64,000 nucleotides of DNA from assembly GCA_012934845.2 (NCBI GenBank), contig WNNJ02002713.1, positions 62,001 through 126,000 of the forward strand. The letters are read 5' to 3'. Positions 10,871 through 26,800 of the stretch are shown here, one piece after another. Numbering within the stretch: position 1 is the stretch's first letter; every line of letters starts with the position of its first letter. A program made the translations under genes and the position numbers. This DNA is from Pomphorhynchus laevis (Eukaryota; Acanthocephala; Palaeacanthocephala; Echinorhynchida; Pomphorhynchidae). The notes under the pieces were generated by a model. That model was given only the letters and a program-made list of their open reading frames with translations, was not told the DNA's origin and did not search any database.

Positions 10871-11820
10871 GTAAAATGACTAGAACAAAAACTATGTTGC
10901 TGGCAGAAAATTCTCCACGTAAGAAGCAATACGAGTAGTAATCAGAGAAGACAACTATTTATACACTTGTCTCAGTATAGCAATTCCTCTAGACGAATTC
11001 ACAACACTAGGATCGCATTTTCTTTTAAAAGTAGCTTTATCAACGTCCATCATCAAGATGATACAATTAAAGCAAAATGACAAATAGTATTAAAAAGTAT
11101 GCACTAATAATCGTTAATCCGAACAAAAGAGGATAATATATGTCTACGAGCTATTAAATCAAACTATGTTGCCTTATGATCCGCAATATTTCCCAATGCA
11201 ATATACAACTCAATCTAATTGAAGGTGATACAATGGGATCACCATGAAGTTAAATCATTCATATAAAATCACTTTTAAATTTATGTTTAAAGTAGTTTTT
11301 ATTTTGCACATTAATGGACGCAGATCAATTTAATTTCTTTTATAATTTGAATTTTAATTTATTAAAATTCAAATTTTAATAAATTATTATTTATATTTAA
11401 ATAATAATTTTATATTAATAATTTATATTAATTTTAATATATTATTATTTCTTTTATAATAAATGATAACAAATGGGTATTTGTAAATCGAAGCAAAATA
11501 TTAGAAATATTCGGTGATATAAAATTACCAATTCGTGCTTTTACAATAAATAATTTATATTGAATCCTTTTATAAATCACTAATCCTAATTTGAGTATGG
11601 ATTAACTAATTCTATCAATCGATTGTAAAATTGATTGTATCAATCGATTCTATCAATCGATTGGGTGAAATATTAAGAATTTCTGAATGCAAAATAAACG
11701 AAACAAAAATACGAAAATTATGAATAACTTTGAGATATATGCGGAATACAGCTTATTCTGCCCGTTTCGAAATCTAGAATAAACTTCAAATTGTCATTTG
11801 CATAAAGCTATAATTGCATG

Positions 11821-14800
11821 TTATCTTCGATGTCGAAACTAAAAGTTCATAAATAATGTTCATGCTTAAAATCTGCAACGAACTTACACGCTGCCGTCCA
11901 CGCCCTCCGCGTCTGCCAACTAATAAACAGTAATAACAAAAAGTAATAAATTCATTTGTTGCAAACCTGACAAATTTCTCATACTTGTTGAAAAACACTC
12001 TTCGTTTGTCTCAGTTTGATAATTTTCTGATGCCCATTCAGGAACTAAATATCAAAGAAAAATAATAATTTATTGTCTGCAAATTCATTAAATAATTCAT
12101 TATTTAATGAATTTTATTTATATTTTTCATAATAGAAAAGTATAAATCAACAAAATATTATTAAAACTAGATTTACACACATTAGCGGAAAATTTTTATA
12201 GATCAGATTAAAATATTCAATTTACAATATACAAGTCAACAAAATATTATAAAAAATTTTAACTCTTAAGCGAAAATTTATTTAGAATTCTCGTTAATTT
12301 AATCAGATTTTTATCAGATTATTTTATGATGATCGCTACCATAAAAATCAAATATTGTGATATTATGATTTGCACATTTAAGGAATACGGTTTATTAGAA
12401 ATATAGAGAGAGGGTTCTCATGCCGACCCCGCAAAACAAGTTGTGTTTCCTAGTTGCACCGCTACGCTAACTCGCTGCATGAGGAAACTCTTTGCCTGTT
12501 GTTCTTCTATCGAACGCAGACATTTTTCCTATAAGTTGCAAAAAATGCCGCTGCACCGGGCCACGGCTCCGAGGGTTTTGATGTCGATCGAGACAAACTT
12601 GTAGTGCCGCTCATCTAATCCGCTATATTTGATCCGCTACACAAGTTAACATGATCAGCAACTGAACTTGCAGAATGTACTGCGCGCTATGTGACTGACT
12701 GGAAGTGTTTGAGGATGTGAAGATCAAAAAGGCACTCGCCCCACCTCCCACGCCAAAACCGAAGCCCCGCCGAACCGCTTTCCGTCGTCTCTAGTCCAAC
12801 CAACGGAATCCAGTCTTGATGAAATTCTTGCGGAAACTAGGGCTATTATCACAATTTTATTTGTTGCAGTCTAGCGCATGCGCGCTTTTCCCGGGCAGCT
12901 TCTTAGCATATGCATCGACGAGGTTGACCATAATGAATGCAAGGACTGAGTGCAACAATGGTGGACAATTATTGATCATCAAGTCGGGTGCCAACGGAAG
13001 CTATCGGTAATGCATCGAGGAAAGCTGGAGACCATTTTTAAGCTTTAGCGATAAGGCGAGAACTCGATTCGGAACTAGTTGCTTTGTCGATAAGCTTTTC
13101 TTGACACGCATAATAATAGATCCAATCCCTCGTTTTTGAAAGGTTGGTTCCGATTAGATGGTTGCCTGGAATTCAGCGTACCGTTGGCCTGTAGCTTTTT
13201 CAAAGTCTGGGTCAGGTCAGAGTGGATGGAGTGAGGGGCAGTTTCCTAGAAGTCTCTTGGTTAGCTCTGTTGTTAAGCATACGGAAAAGCCGAACGCAGG
13301 TATTGCGACTTCTAGCGCTTGTCGGACACCAAGACCTCCAAGTCTGATCGATAAGGTAGTCTGCCGCTACCAATTGTCAGGAAGCGGCACATTCAGCACC
13401 ATGCTCAGTAGACGGCTAACTTATGCATCGAATGAGTGTAGTTCCTTGCTCCATAAGCAGGGAGAACATCAAATGAGGAAACCTTTGTTTGGAAAGCACA
13501 GCGAACTTCGCAGAAGTAGGTACGCGTCATGAGCACTTAATTCGATAAGCATTTCTCTTGAGTCATGAATCTCGTTCATGGCTTCACCCAGAGCTTCATC
13601 AATATTTGCTTGGTCTCATAGTTGAGCTCCTGATTGCGTAGCGTTTTGAGGTGAAACTGCCTGGCACCCTGTTCGTTGTCATATGATGTCTCGACTGAGA
13701 TCTGGGATGACTGCGATAACCTAACCCTTTTTAAAATTAAGCTCAAATCTGATTTCCGACCACATAAGGAAGACTGCGTCTCTGCTTAAACAAAAGAAAG
13801 CGTTAAAAAATTCAGTTAAACCATGGCTTGGTTTGGGTTGCAATGTTGTGCAGAAACGTACGAGAGGCATGTATTGATGCCTCGGCACCGCATCGTATGC
13901 CGACTCATAACTGAACCGGGAGAAGTTGATCGACAATAAACTTGATAGTGAGCTGGCTTGCGAGCTTTGTAACAATGCCACGAATGGTAAATTCAACCGC
14001 AGTCGGTCGAATGCCACCGTCTTTATTGAGAAGGATGGTAGTCTGCTTGTGCAGCAGACTTGTGCAGCAGAATTTTGGTATCATTTTCCGCCACCATCCT
14101 GCTCAGGATAGTCAAAATTAAGTTCGCCAATGCCCTGGCAAGATAAATCGCAGCCACTCTCGCAGAATGCCTTCAGAAGGCCTCGTAGATGCATATGACT
14201 CAGGCCATCCAAGCCTGCTGTTGGAATAGCGGGAAGGACTGTAGTGTTAATGTTAGGGACGCCGCAATAACAATCATTCCGCACTCGGATTCTAGATTAA
14301 AAGGTCGCCTATATGTAGTAAGAAGTCGAAGAGGAGAGAAGCTTCGCCATCGGTGCAAATGTAGTGATTTCGTCGTTTTACAGCAGTATAGCGTCACTAC
14401 AAACTATTCAACTGCTCCTCGAATGTCACTGCCTTCAAATGTTTCCGACACTTTTTGAAGTAGCTGATATCCGTAAATTTATCAGAATAACCGCCATTTT
14501 GTTGTTGATTATCCTTCTGGTCTTCAATTGAGAGCTGATATCTGGCACAAGCGTCGCGAATCTGCATGCATTAGATCCAGTTGACGAATAGTTCTGAATC
14601 TTTAAATTGTAATATTATTGAATTGTAATAAAAAAATTAAATTTATATTTTAATTTAATTAAATTATATGTTCTAATATATAACATCTAATATAAATGGA
14701 TAATAAACAATATGTTTTGTAGAAAACACTTTCTATTGAATGACATTCAATAGATAATCAAATTTAATCAAAGGAAATACGCCATTAGCGCGTATTTGAC

Positions 14801-17800
14801 TTCGTCCAGCTGTGATGTTGGGTCAAGGAATAGGGCTCGAAATCTGATAACATAGCAGTTCCTTTTAATTACCACTAATGTTATTCTTATAAATCGTCTG
14901 TTAAATCGTATTAGTCACTCATAAAAATTGATTTGTATTTAAATTTCAATTTTAAATTTTAACTTGATGTAAATATAAATTGTATAAAATCCTATATAAT
15001 TCTAAATAGTTGATACTGATCCATTATTGATAAAGAATTTTCGGAGCTGGATCAAAGAAAAGAGGAAAATTTTTATTGATATTTCGCTAACTTCTGTTAG
15101 CATCAACAGAAAATAACAATTTGTAAAAACCGAAATTAAAAACCGATACAGCGTATGAAATATTCTTCATATCAGACAACTTCTTGGACATAATCTTTAT
15201 CGCTTTGTTTGCAGTCTAATTAGTTCCCTCAATTGTTAAAAAAATTATTTTAAAATATAATCTTTGTTCTACTACCCTGATTCTTTCATTTAAAATAAAA
15301 AAGCTTAACGCAGAATGTACTTAGATAGCACATTTAGTGCTTCCAAGCACATAAAACATTTGTAGACATTTTTTGAACTAATTCCCTATTATAGTTCTAT
15401 AATGCAGAGGTATTTATTTAATAATTTGTTAAATAATGATAGAAATTTAGTTAACAGATTATACATGTAATAAACTCAATTTGTAATAAAGTTTCGATTA
15501 TTCGAAAGTAGCAATACTTCGAAAGAATCTACTGGTCACCTTAAAGATTATTAATCCGAATTGGAAGAATTCTCGAATTTTGATAAGAAAAATAAGATCG
15601 CATGTTTAAAACGCGTAGTAATTTATTAATATAATAAACTATCTTAAGAATAGTTCAATAATATCATGCTAAAATCATATTTGATTAATATTATTGTATT
15701 AATATTATATGAATAATATTACATATTACATTATTTTAAAATGAAAATCACTACATCGTGATTTATCACGATGCTAAAGCACGAGATCTAAAAACTATTA
15801 AACGTTTAGACGATAAATATACGATTGGTAAATCTTGCTGGTAAATCTCCCCATCTTCGATCATTTAAATTTTCTTGTTGTTTTCTTTTCTCTTTTACCA
15901 TTTTTTTATGAAAAAATTCGTTCTTGCTATTTTCTTCTAAGTGACCTTCGACGTCCTCATAGAATAATTAATCTGCACATCTGCAGACAACTTATGATCT
16001 CACTTCTCTTCCCGCAACTGGACTATTGTCTCAGTTTACTAGTCAACTAAAACAAAACCTTACTACGCCTTCCTCTACTCGTTGTCCACAAAGAAGCTCG
16101 TATCTTATTACGCCTTCGATGCTTTGATCATATTTCTTGCCATCTATTGCTTCTCAATTGGCCTATAAATCGAATTATGTTTGTATTAAATACAAACATA
16201 TATTGTTTTGTATCTAGCAAAGGGATAACAATTAAATCAATAAACTGAACACTAGGAAATTAATTTATTTTTAAACAGTAAAAATTTATTTTTATGATAA
16301 AACAAAATATATAATAAAAGCATCCGAAAGAAAATATCCTCTTTGTATTCCCTCTTTATTTTGTATAATAAAATATAACACTCGAATCATGCAAATTTCG
16401 TTTAAACCTGAATTTTTAAAAAAATTTACAAAAATTGTTGATTTTATCTAAACAGATGTTCCAACGGAAAGTGAAATATCAAATGAAATAGTAAAAATTT
16501 CTTAAAATGACAAAAAATACCATTCTAATACAATGAGATGTATAGTTGTAGAGTGCATTTTGTGGCGAGGTTACCTGTTTACAATTAACGAGGTACCTGC
16601 ATACGTTATGCAAACTTTAATTTTCTAATAAGTTCAATTATTAGTTAAAAGCAATACATACTATAGTAAGCAACTGGTGCTTCCATTTTAGACTCTTTAG
16701 GTTCTGAAGTCGACTTTAGATTATTTACAGATTCAATATGATCTTCTGGTTTTTGTTGAAAATTCAAGGCAAGATCAAACCTCTAAATAGAAAATATCAA
16801 ATATGTGATATATAGGACTATCACTTTACGTCCTAATTAAATGGAAAATTAGTTGATTTGATTTGTTGCATTGTTTCAATAACAATTGGAATGATATTGT
16901 AAAGTCTTATAAAGTCTATAAAGTTATCCTATCAAGTTAATAATGAAATAAATAGGATAGTTGCCAATAAAATAAAATGATTGAATCGGAAAGATAAAAC
17001 GAGTTGCCTCGCTTTGGCCGAGCAACTATCTGTCTACCAGTGTTTTGGTATACAGTGTTGTTTGCCAACAACACTGGGAAATTAATTTATCTTTAAACAG
17101 CAAAAATTTATTAAACTCAATTTGTAATAAAGTTTCGATTATTCGAAAGTAGCAATACTTCGAAAGAATCTAATGGTCACCTTAAAGATTATTAATCCGA
17201 ATTGGAAGAATTCTCGAATTTTGATAAGAAAAATAAGATCGCATAATGTTTTAAACGCGTAGTGATTTATTAATATAATAAACTATCTTAAGAATAGTTC
17301 AATAATATCATGCTAAAATCATATTTGATTAATATTATTGTATTATATTATATGAATAATATTACGTATAATTACATCGTAATAATACGATGCTAAAGCA
17401 CGAGATCTAAAAACTATTAAACGTTAAGACGATAAATATACGATTGGTAAATCTTGCTGGTAAATCTCCCCATCTTCGACCATTTGAATTTTCTTGTTGT
17501 TTTCTTTTCTCTTTTACCATTTTTATGAAAAAATTCGTTCTTGCTCTTTTCTTCTAAGTGACCTTCGACGTACTCATAGAATAATTAATCTGCACATCTG
17601 AAGACAACTTATGATCTCACTTCTCTTCCCGCAACTGGATATTGTCTTAGTTTACTAGTCAACTCACCCAAAACCTTACTACGCCTTCCTCTACTCGTTG
17701 TCCACAAAGAAGCTCGTATCTTATTACGCCTTCGATGCTTTGATCATATTTCTTGCCATCTATTGCTTCTCAATTGGCCTATAAATCGAATTATGTTTGT

Positions 17801-20800
17801 ATTAAATACAAACATATATTGTTTTGTATCTAGCAAAGGGATAACAATTAAACCAATAAACTGAACACTAGGAAATTAATTTATTTTTAAACAGTAAAAA
17901 TTTATTTTTATGATAAAACAAAATATATAATAAAAGCATCCGAAAGAAAATATCCTCTCTGTATTCCCTCTTTATTTTGTATAACAAACTAAAACACTTG
18001 AATCATGCAAATTTCGTTAAAACCTGAATTTTTAATAAAATTTACAAAAATTTACAAAAACAGGATAAAAATTGATAGCGGATTGAATATCAAACTAAAT
18101 AACCGTACCGACGCTTCATTGAACGACCGCACCGACTCTGAAATTAAAGTTGCTATCGAACCACCGTGTCGTTTAAATGCGCACCAATCCTCCCGTGTAC
18201 AAGACTTAACAAAACCGAATAAGACAGTCAACAATAGTATCGAGTCTAATACACACATTAAGCCAAGAGCGGGTACAATGCTCGGTTTGTCGCAGGATCT
18301 TCGACGCTAACGCTATGGAGTGGTACGAAAGCATGGTCCAACGCCAGGATGTCGCGGTTCTAGACTTCCGCCTGCTATATATTCATACAACACAAACCCG
18401 TTCAGATCTACTCGTGAGCCGACCGCGGCCACCGGCGAAAGAACCAGGCTCCCTTTTTGAACTGAGCTGTTATCAGATAATCTCCGTGTATGAGAACACA
18501 AACTAACAGAACGTTCGGCTTTCACAGAACGCTCGGCCACCGGCGAAAACACCAAGCTCCCTTTTTGAACTGAGCTGTTATCAGATAATCTCTGTAAACG
18601 AGAACACAAACTAACAGAACGCTCGGCATTCGGATAATCTCCGTGTACGAGAACACAAACTAACAGAACAAAAGAGTTGCTTTCCAAAAACGTACGGATA
18701 ATTCGCCGGATCCCACATTGAGCGAGATCATGCGTCGCTTCAAAGATGGCAGATTTTGTTGATGCTGCTGTCTCGAATCCTTTCGATGAAACCGCACGGT
18801 GAAGCATTATATGTTCCACCATGTAAAAGATTTCATATTTATTACAATTACAGAATGTATGTTTATATAACAGAATTTATGCTGGTATATTCTATTAAAA
18901 TAATACATAATAGTGTAATATATAATGTATGTAATATACATAATATATACTAAAATATATTTTTGTATAATATTATACTAAAAAATTATTATAACTAAAT
19001 TATTAAATTATTAAAAAAATATTTTTACTATTATTAAATTTTTCATTGAATCAGTCGGTGACCCTCTAATCTTAAATTATAAATTTTGATTTTGTCATAC
19101 AAGATTGCTTTTATTTTAATATTATAAAATTTATATAAAATAAAATAACTAAAATACTAAAATATATTTTAGTATAATATTATACTAAAATATTATATTT
19201 AAAGATAATGAAAGATAATGATTAATTCCAGGTAGAAGCAACCACAATTCGTTGACAGTAAGAAGCCCGTTTTTGAGAAGTCGTTTTATGGTCAAAAATA
19301 AGTCGTTTTCTAGTAAAAAAAACTAAAGAAGATATTCTGAAAATAATTAAACTATCTAGAGTTGGTTCAATTTTGATGTTCCAAATCATCATAAGCGAAA
19401 ATACCTGGTTAAAATCTCGGCAGTATGGTATAATTGATTCCATGTCAACATCGAGACTTCGTTCCTGTCTTGGTTGCGAACTTTCGGAATGCACATTACG
19501 AGACTCGACGACCGATTCTTGAATTATACAAAAATATTATCAAAGAAATAAAATGTGAAAGCTAACTTTCAAAATCGCTGCCGAATTCAACCCATAATGG
19601 AGGATTAGTAACTCCAAACTTTCCAGATCTCTTGAATTCAGTTGACTTCTATAACAACATTTTATGTAAAACTCTCAATATTTAAAAAGGTATTCGAGAT
19701 ATTTGTTATATAAAATTATACTTTAAAATATTTATTAAATTATTTATATATAATCATTATATTTATTATATTTAATAATATATTGCATTATAACGGCAAT
19801 TCTCCTATGAACGAAATTTACCACAAACTTTAAAAGGCAGCTTTTGAAAGCTCTGTTCAGGTGGATCACTTACTAAGGCGGCGACCTACTGTCATTAAAT
19901 AAGCAATACAAATTTTTCCAGATCGCCCGAGTGAAGTTGCTTTTAAATGCCTAAGCAAGAACTTAGACTGAGAAAGCGGGAAAGCAAGTCTAATTTTTAT
20001 ATTAAGGATTTTCGGGTATGCCGAATACCCGAAATCCTAAATTTTTATATTAAAAATCGTTAATTTTATATTAAGGATTTTTGGATACTTCTTTATTAAA
20101 AACATTCTAGAAACAGAATGGAATTACAAAATTGTAATCTAGAAATAATTGAAAACGGTGAATTAAGGAAATTGCTATCAAAAAGGTATAAATGTAGATT
20201 AAATTTTTTAAAGAAAGAAATTTATTAGTTAAATTCATTTATTAAAAAGAATAAATTGGTGTATTAGTGTCGAGTTGAAAAAGAGTTCTTCAGTTTTTCA
20301 TTGCTAGTCGTAGGTGCATACATCACTAGGAAGGTTTAAATCGATGTTGTCGATATTGTAATTAACGAAGGTTTGGGAAAAACGATTTATTTAAGGGTTT
20401 CCTCGAAAACTTATCGGGACATAAAGGAGTGCGAATGATGATGTGACAACCGTAAACGCGACTTTACGTTTGATTTTTGTTATTGCTTTGGCGTAACTCC
20501 ATGTGACCCGTAAACATTTCATGGTAGCGATGGCTTTAATTATGGCTCGGGCAGGTCCCTGAGGCCGCCTGAAGAGGAGAATATAACAGGAACAAATGAG
20601 CCATGCTCGACTGTGATGACTTGTTCTTCGTATTTAGATATTTATCTATTTTAGTTAGATTAAAAGATGCGCTTGATGTACGATTGGGCAAAGATGGAAA
20701 ATACGCTGCATCGATGAATGTCCACTCAAATCGTATACCGTGGAATCGGTATCATACAACGTCTAACAGGGCATTTTAGACTCTGGTTGTTGAAGGCGGG

Positions 20801-23800
20801 TTGACAAAAAGTTTGTCAGCAACCGGTAACAGTTCAGGTTTGGTTTCCACACTGGCAAACGTTGGATAGTTCACGGGCAATTATGTCTCGTAATGCATCG
20901 TGTCTGATTGTGGGCAGACCACCTTTTTGCAAGTGAAGGCTTGACAGATTTGTAGATCTTCACGACACGAGCAGTTGCTTCCTAGTAGATCGATGGGCGT
21001 TTGTCCATAACGATTAGCGATTATGTCTGTGAATTATTTAGTTGAGAAATGAAACTTTTCACTACTAAGTGGAAAGACTGTAAGCCATGAGGATACACCA
21101 TATCTTGATGTATGTTATACGGCGATTCTAGTTGTGCAGATAAGTGAACTAATAACAGACTTCATGCGGTCTTCGAATAAAGTTTTACGATGGATTGCGA
21201 TCTTATTGACCGTCATTTTAATCGTTTCAAGCAGCAAATTTTTGGTTAGGTTGTGCGAGTCGATCCGTCGTGCTCCAGAGGCGATACACATTGTGAATCC
21301 TAAATGACCATATCGTACATGGTGTCTCATAGTGTCTACGATGAATTTTTATTGTTATTTTTGTTATGTTTGTGCAGCTTTTTGTAAAAATAATGTTTAA
21401 AAAATAAATAAATAATTTTAAATAGTTGATAATGATCCATTATTGATTAAATGATGGATCATCTTCAGAAAATGTAATTTTCTGAATATGCTAACAGAAG
21501 TTAGCGAAATATCAAAAATAATTTCCGCTTTTCTTTGATCCAGCTCTAATAATTATTTAATTGCTTATGTAATGACATTGTTTTTCTTCAAAATCATTTC
21601 AACAATTTGATAGATACATATTTTAAAGGTAAAGTCTAAAAAAGTCTTCAAAATTTTAAAATAAATTTACTTAGTCTAAACTTTTAAGATAAAAGTTTAG
21701 ACTAAGTAAATTTCATATAAGTAAATTTAAGCTAAGTAAATTTCATATTATAAAAATCACACAGAAAATTATAAAGTTTATAAAAATAAATTTATATATA
21801 AGTTTATATTTATTAAAAATAAATTCAAAATCTGAAGCGAGAAATTTTTGAGGATTGATAATAAACATTTTGAGAGTTATCATCTTTCGAGGAAGCAACG
21901 TATAATCTCACAAGCTCATATTGCTATATATTGTTGCGATAAAGTTTTCACGACAATACATGCATAATCCTGACAAACATATTGTGTATCCATCATTCTA
22001 CACAATATTGTGCGGGATATACACGCCAATTCAATCAAAGATGTGTGCTATCAGTTCACAGTAGAACCTAAATTGCAAGTCGTTGAAAACGCGGTTCAGT
22101 TTGAACATTCCACAAAGACTCGTGCATCGGAACCCAGACTAGATATTGCATATTGCAGTTTGTAATATGGAAACGTGGAGCGTTCCTTCTTGGTTGTATG
22201 TGCCTACAAGTGCCTTGCTCTGTAATACGTCTTCGGTCCGGGTGTGGGATTTGAATATCATCAATTCAGGAAACGAGCAAAATACGCAGAGAGGGTGTTA
22301 AGAATTTAAAGAAGACAATTTTATCCATTTGTGATGACATCCAGCGTGGAATCGGGTCTGATGCTAACAAAGTCATTCAATTAATAGCGAGAAAGAGGTT
22401 TGTATGATTTATTTAAATAGTAAATTGAAAATGTACATGTTTTGTGGTGACTTTGAGTATAAATATATCAAAATGTGATCTCGTAATGTATTCTTTCGCT
22501 TAAAAAATGAATATTTACTGTCTTCTCTTATAATATAACAGGGTAAGGATTTCAGTAACAGAATTTCAGTAACTTCTGGTAATTTCGCATCAAATATCAG
22601 AATAAATGCCCAGAACAAATTTAAAAATTAGATAATTCATAATAAAAATTAAATTGTTCAGGGCGTTTTAATATCGAGAGGAATAGAAAAAGAAAATTTG
22701 TTTTGTTTAAGACAAAACAAAAGGACTATTGCAATAAGGTAAGGACTATTGCAATAAGTCAATTTGTATAGTAGTCAACACTAAACCGCCTGAAAAAATC
22801 GCTTTGATCTCGGTGCGCGCAGGAAAGCCGAGCATGACCTAGCAATTTCGAATCCAATAGTTATCTTTATACGTGCGGAAATATCGCTGTAAGGAGAACT
22901 AGCTTCCACTTATCAGCATTTTTCCTTTTTTCATGTCAAAACATAACACTTCAAATTAAACAGTGAGATTGTCGCAAATGACAAAGCCACCGTTTCTAGC
23001 TAATATATTTATATTAAAAAATATAAATATACATTGAAATCTTCAGGATTTTAAATATAATGTTGACGTCTGGCTTAATAGAAGTAAGATACGCAGTCTT
23101 TTTATAATTTTGACATTTCATTCGTATATCAAAATCCTCCGAAAATTTACTACTGATACCGATAAAATAATTTAATTTATATAAATTAAACGAGACATTC
23201 ATTTTTTAATTTTAAACTATTTTTTTTCTCATTTTGTATGCATATTTTTATATTTAAACATTTTGTAAAAATTATTATAAAAATTTATATTAAATGGTTA
23301 AACTATTTAAGTAATTAACCACTTGATAATATTGAATGATTATTTTATTATTTGATATTAAATGATGTTTACATTATCATTTTATTATTGATATTTGCTA
23401 ACATAATTTATAGTTATGTTATAATCAAAATAGGAGATACTTATTAGGAAATGCTGTGTTATTTAACTCTAAATATTGATATTTAAATTTTGAATTAGTT
23501 ATTTAAATATTTGAAATTCTAATATTTAATATTTATTTAGACAATTTGTAAGTTTTGTCTAATAAACAGTACATGTTAAATATTTAAATATGTTCAACAA
23601 AGAGCACATCTAACATATCATTAGAAAATATTAATTTATATCTATTTTTGAATATATTAGTAGATGAAATATCATCAATAAATTTCTACAAATATAAATA
23701 CTATTGTTCGTGGAATCATTTGATATCGGGTTGTCAGCACCACAAAAGAAATTCAACAGTGAGATTGTCGCAAATGACAAAGTCACCGTTTCTAACTAAT

Positions 23801-26800
23801 TGACTCTCATCAGTAGCCTGTACTGCCCACAACTGGATTGAAGTTGGGTGAAAGGCTATATGGTGATTTGAAACAACGAAAGACTGTTGTTCTCTCGCAA
23901 AGACTGGGGTTTGCAACTGCAAGTATTCACCAAGTATAACATAATTTATAGTTATGTTATAATCAAAATAGGAGATACTTATTAGGAAATGCTGTGTTAT
24001 TTAACTCTAAATATTGATATTTAAATTTTGAATTAGTTATTTAAATATTTGAAATTCTAATATTTAATATTTATTTAGACAAAGTTGTCTAAATAAATAG
24101 TCAAAGTTACTACTGATACAGATAAAATAATTTAATTTATATTATAAATTAAACGAGACATTCGAAAAAGAAAAATGATGTATTTGTACAATAACAACGG
24201 AAGAAACCAACGATTAAAACTCTTCCGATTTTGTAGTGTGCTTGTAAGGATAACTAACTTTTAATTATCAGCATCTTTCCTTTTCATGTCAAAACATAAC
24301 GCTTCAAAGGAACTATTGCTATACTCAAAAATTTGTGAACACTAATTTCTTTTTTTATTATTCCTCTCGATGTTTAAACGCCCTGAATTATTCATAAAAT
24401 GTTAAGATTCTCAATAAAATGTTATATTCGGCCTTGCATATTGACCATCTAGATATACACCTTCTTTATCATCAATATTGGTTTTGTTAAGAATAAGGCT
24501 TTCTGAATAAATTTGTTCGCTTATTGAATAAAAATTATCAGAGTTTAACTCATATATCATCAATATATCGAACAATATATTTCATATATTTATATAATTT
24601 AGATATATTTTTTAAACAGTTATGAATAAATTCATATTCTATAAAGCTTAAAAACTACTACCAGCATCTGAGTTATAAGCGTCAAATTGTGATAATCCTA
24701 AATTATCAACAACTGATTGGGAACATTTATTAAAATGGTGTACTAATAAGAACATTTTCTTATTCGAACCCTTCCATATGAACAGAGTAACGGAGTAGCC
24801 ATGGTATGACGCATTGGGAGGCAGACGTATATACTTTTATCTCTAACTTAATAAATGGATAAGATACGTGGATGATACATTCTGTATATTGTTAGTTGGT
24901 CTTGGAAAAGAAATTATCAAATTATTTAATAATCGAAATCCGGACATACAATAGATTGTGGTAGGAGAAAGTACTGACGGTGAGAAAGTATACTTATCCA
25001 TAGTTATTCTAACACAATGACAATTGAATGTTAGTTATCCCTACTAGCACACAACAAAATCATTAGAATTTTTATCGTTGGTTTCTTCCGTTTTTATTAT
25101 GTCGTGTCTATTAAATTTTTAGAGATAATGTACGGAGAACAAGTAAACCAACGATCAAAAACCTTTAATATCGAACTATTGCGATATTATAGTTTGAACT
25201 TGAACCCATGTTTGAACTTGTCGTGACTACACAAATAAAGATCACAATCTGCTACAAGCAAATCTAAATATGGTGCACATCGATGAATCAGTTGTGTTTA
25301 TTTTTGTGTGTGCACTACATTATCATGAGTTGTTCAGGACGTTTAAACATCGAGAGGAATAATAAGATAAGAAATTAGTGTTCACAAATTTTTGAGTATA
25401 GCAATAGTTCCTGTCAAAGTGTTATGTTTTGACATGAAAAGGAAAAAATGCTGAGAATTAAAAGTTAGTTCTCCCTACTTGCACACTACAAAATCGGAAG
25501 AGTTTTCATTGTTGGTTTCTTCCGTTGAGTTTGTACAAATACATCATTTTTCTTTTTCGAATGTAAAAACATAACACTTGAAAACGACTATTGCAATAGT
25601 CGAAAATTTGTGAACAATACTTTCTTATTTTATTATTCCTATCGATGTTTAAACGCCCTGTTTAAACATCGAGATCAAACATATAAACATTTTCACATCT
25701 ATGATCATTTCAACATCGCACATTGAATTTATTATTGGACATTAAAAAATATATAATTATAGAGAAGTATGGAAAATTATTGCAAGTATTGAAAACTTTA
25801 AGTCATTGCAAATTCAAACCTGTTTTAACTTCCATTTTAATTTTAGGTTTCTCACTTCTCCACCGAGCAATAAAAACATATTATCGACAAGAATAAAATA
25901 TTTTTCGAAGATAAGACATCCTGGTTTAATTTGGATTTTCTCTCCATGTGCAACATCGAGCCTATTTATTTAAAATTCAGCCACAAATTCAAATACCTTT
26001 TAGAAAAAACATGTTCGTACCATTTCCGTTTCACTTTACTTTTGTCGGTAACAAGTGCGAATGCGGTCGAAGAACCATCAGTCAGAGAAAGAACAAACAA
26101 AGCATTCTGAACTGACTCTTTATAATTAAGGGGACAGCAAACATTGCGCACTGATTTTATTTGTAAAACAAGTGGACTTTCTAGCTTGAAAAGAACATAT
26201 TAATTTAAAACTTTGAAAACAATTTTTAAATATTACTCGTGTCGATTTAAAAAGTTCACTGTTCAGGCAAACATCGCCAAATTCCTTTATGTCAGTCTAG
26301 AAATCAATAAACCAAAATTTATCAAAATGTAATAAATAATTATGGGTTTATAAGAAAAAAAAATCAGTTCACTTATTGTAAGGGAACTGATTATGCAAAT
26401 TTAAGCAAAGTTTTTAAAGCAATTTATTCTGCAAAACAGTATCTCTGAAATTGTCAAAAACATGCCAATTTAACTAAACGTGAATTATTTGTTATTATTT
26501 TATAATAAATTAATTAATTTATTAACAATTAATTAATAAATAGTAAATAAATTAATTGTAATAATATTATTGTGCCATAACATATTATTTTTTATAACAT
26601 AAAATATCAGATTAACATTGTTTTAAATATTCATTATTTTATTAATAAAATAATAGGGGAAAAATCCATGAGCAAATTGTGTGTTATCGGAGGATCAAAA
26701 GATTCTACAATTGCAACAGAATTCGGAAAATACCGTATAAACTCAAACAAAATGCAGGTAACTTCGTCTACAATATCAAACGAGGTAAGTGGTTTGTTGT

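Noticed and set aside
16575-16596. 22-nt microexon between two splice-like sites
   Set aside because: Including it puts a stop at the next TDRD3 junction; skipping it keeps all phases.
18313-18822. 169-codon minus-strand ORF as a gene
   Set aside because: It is built on a 110-bp tandem repeat and lacks any domain; the frame is a by-product of the repeat.
25820-26296. PH domain (RhoGEF-like) reading of these exons
   Set aside because: The joined exons match the TDRD3 OB-fold much better (VLQIKSVRN..., LLGGEVRNL).
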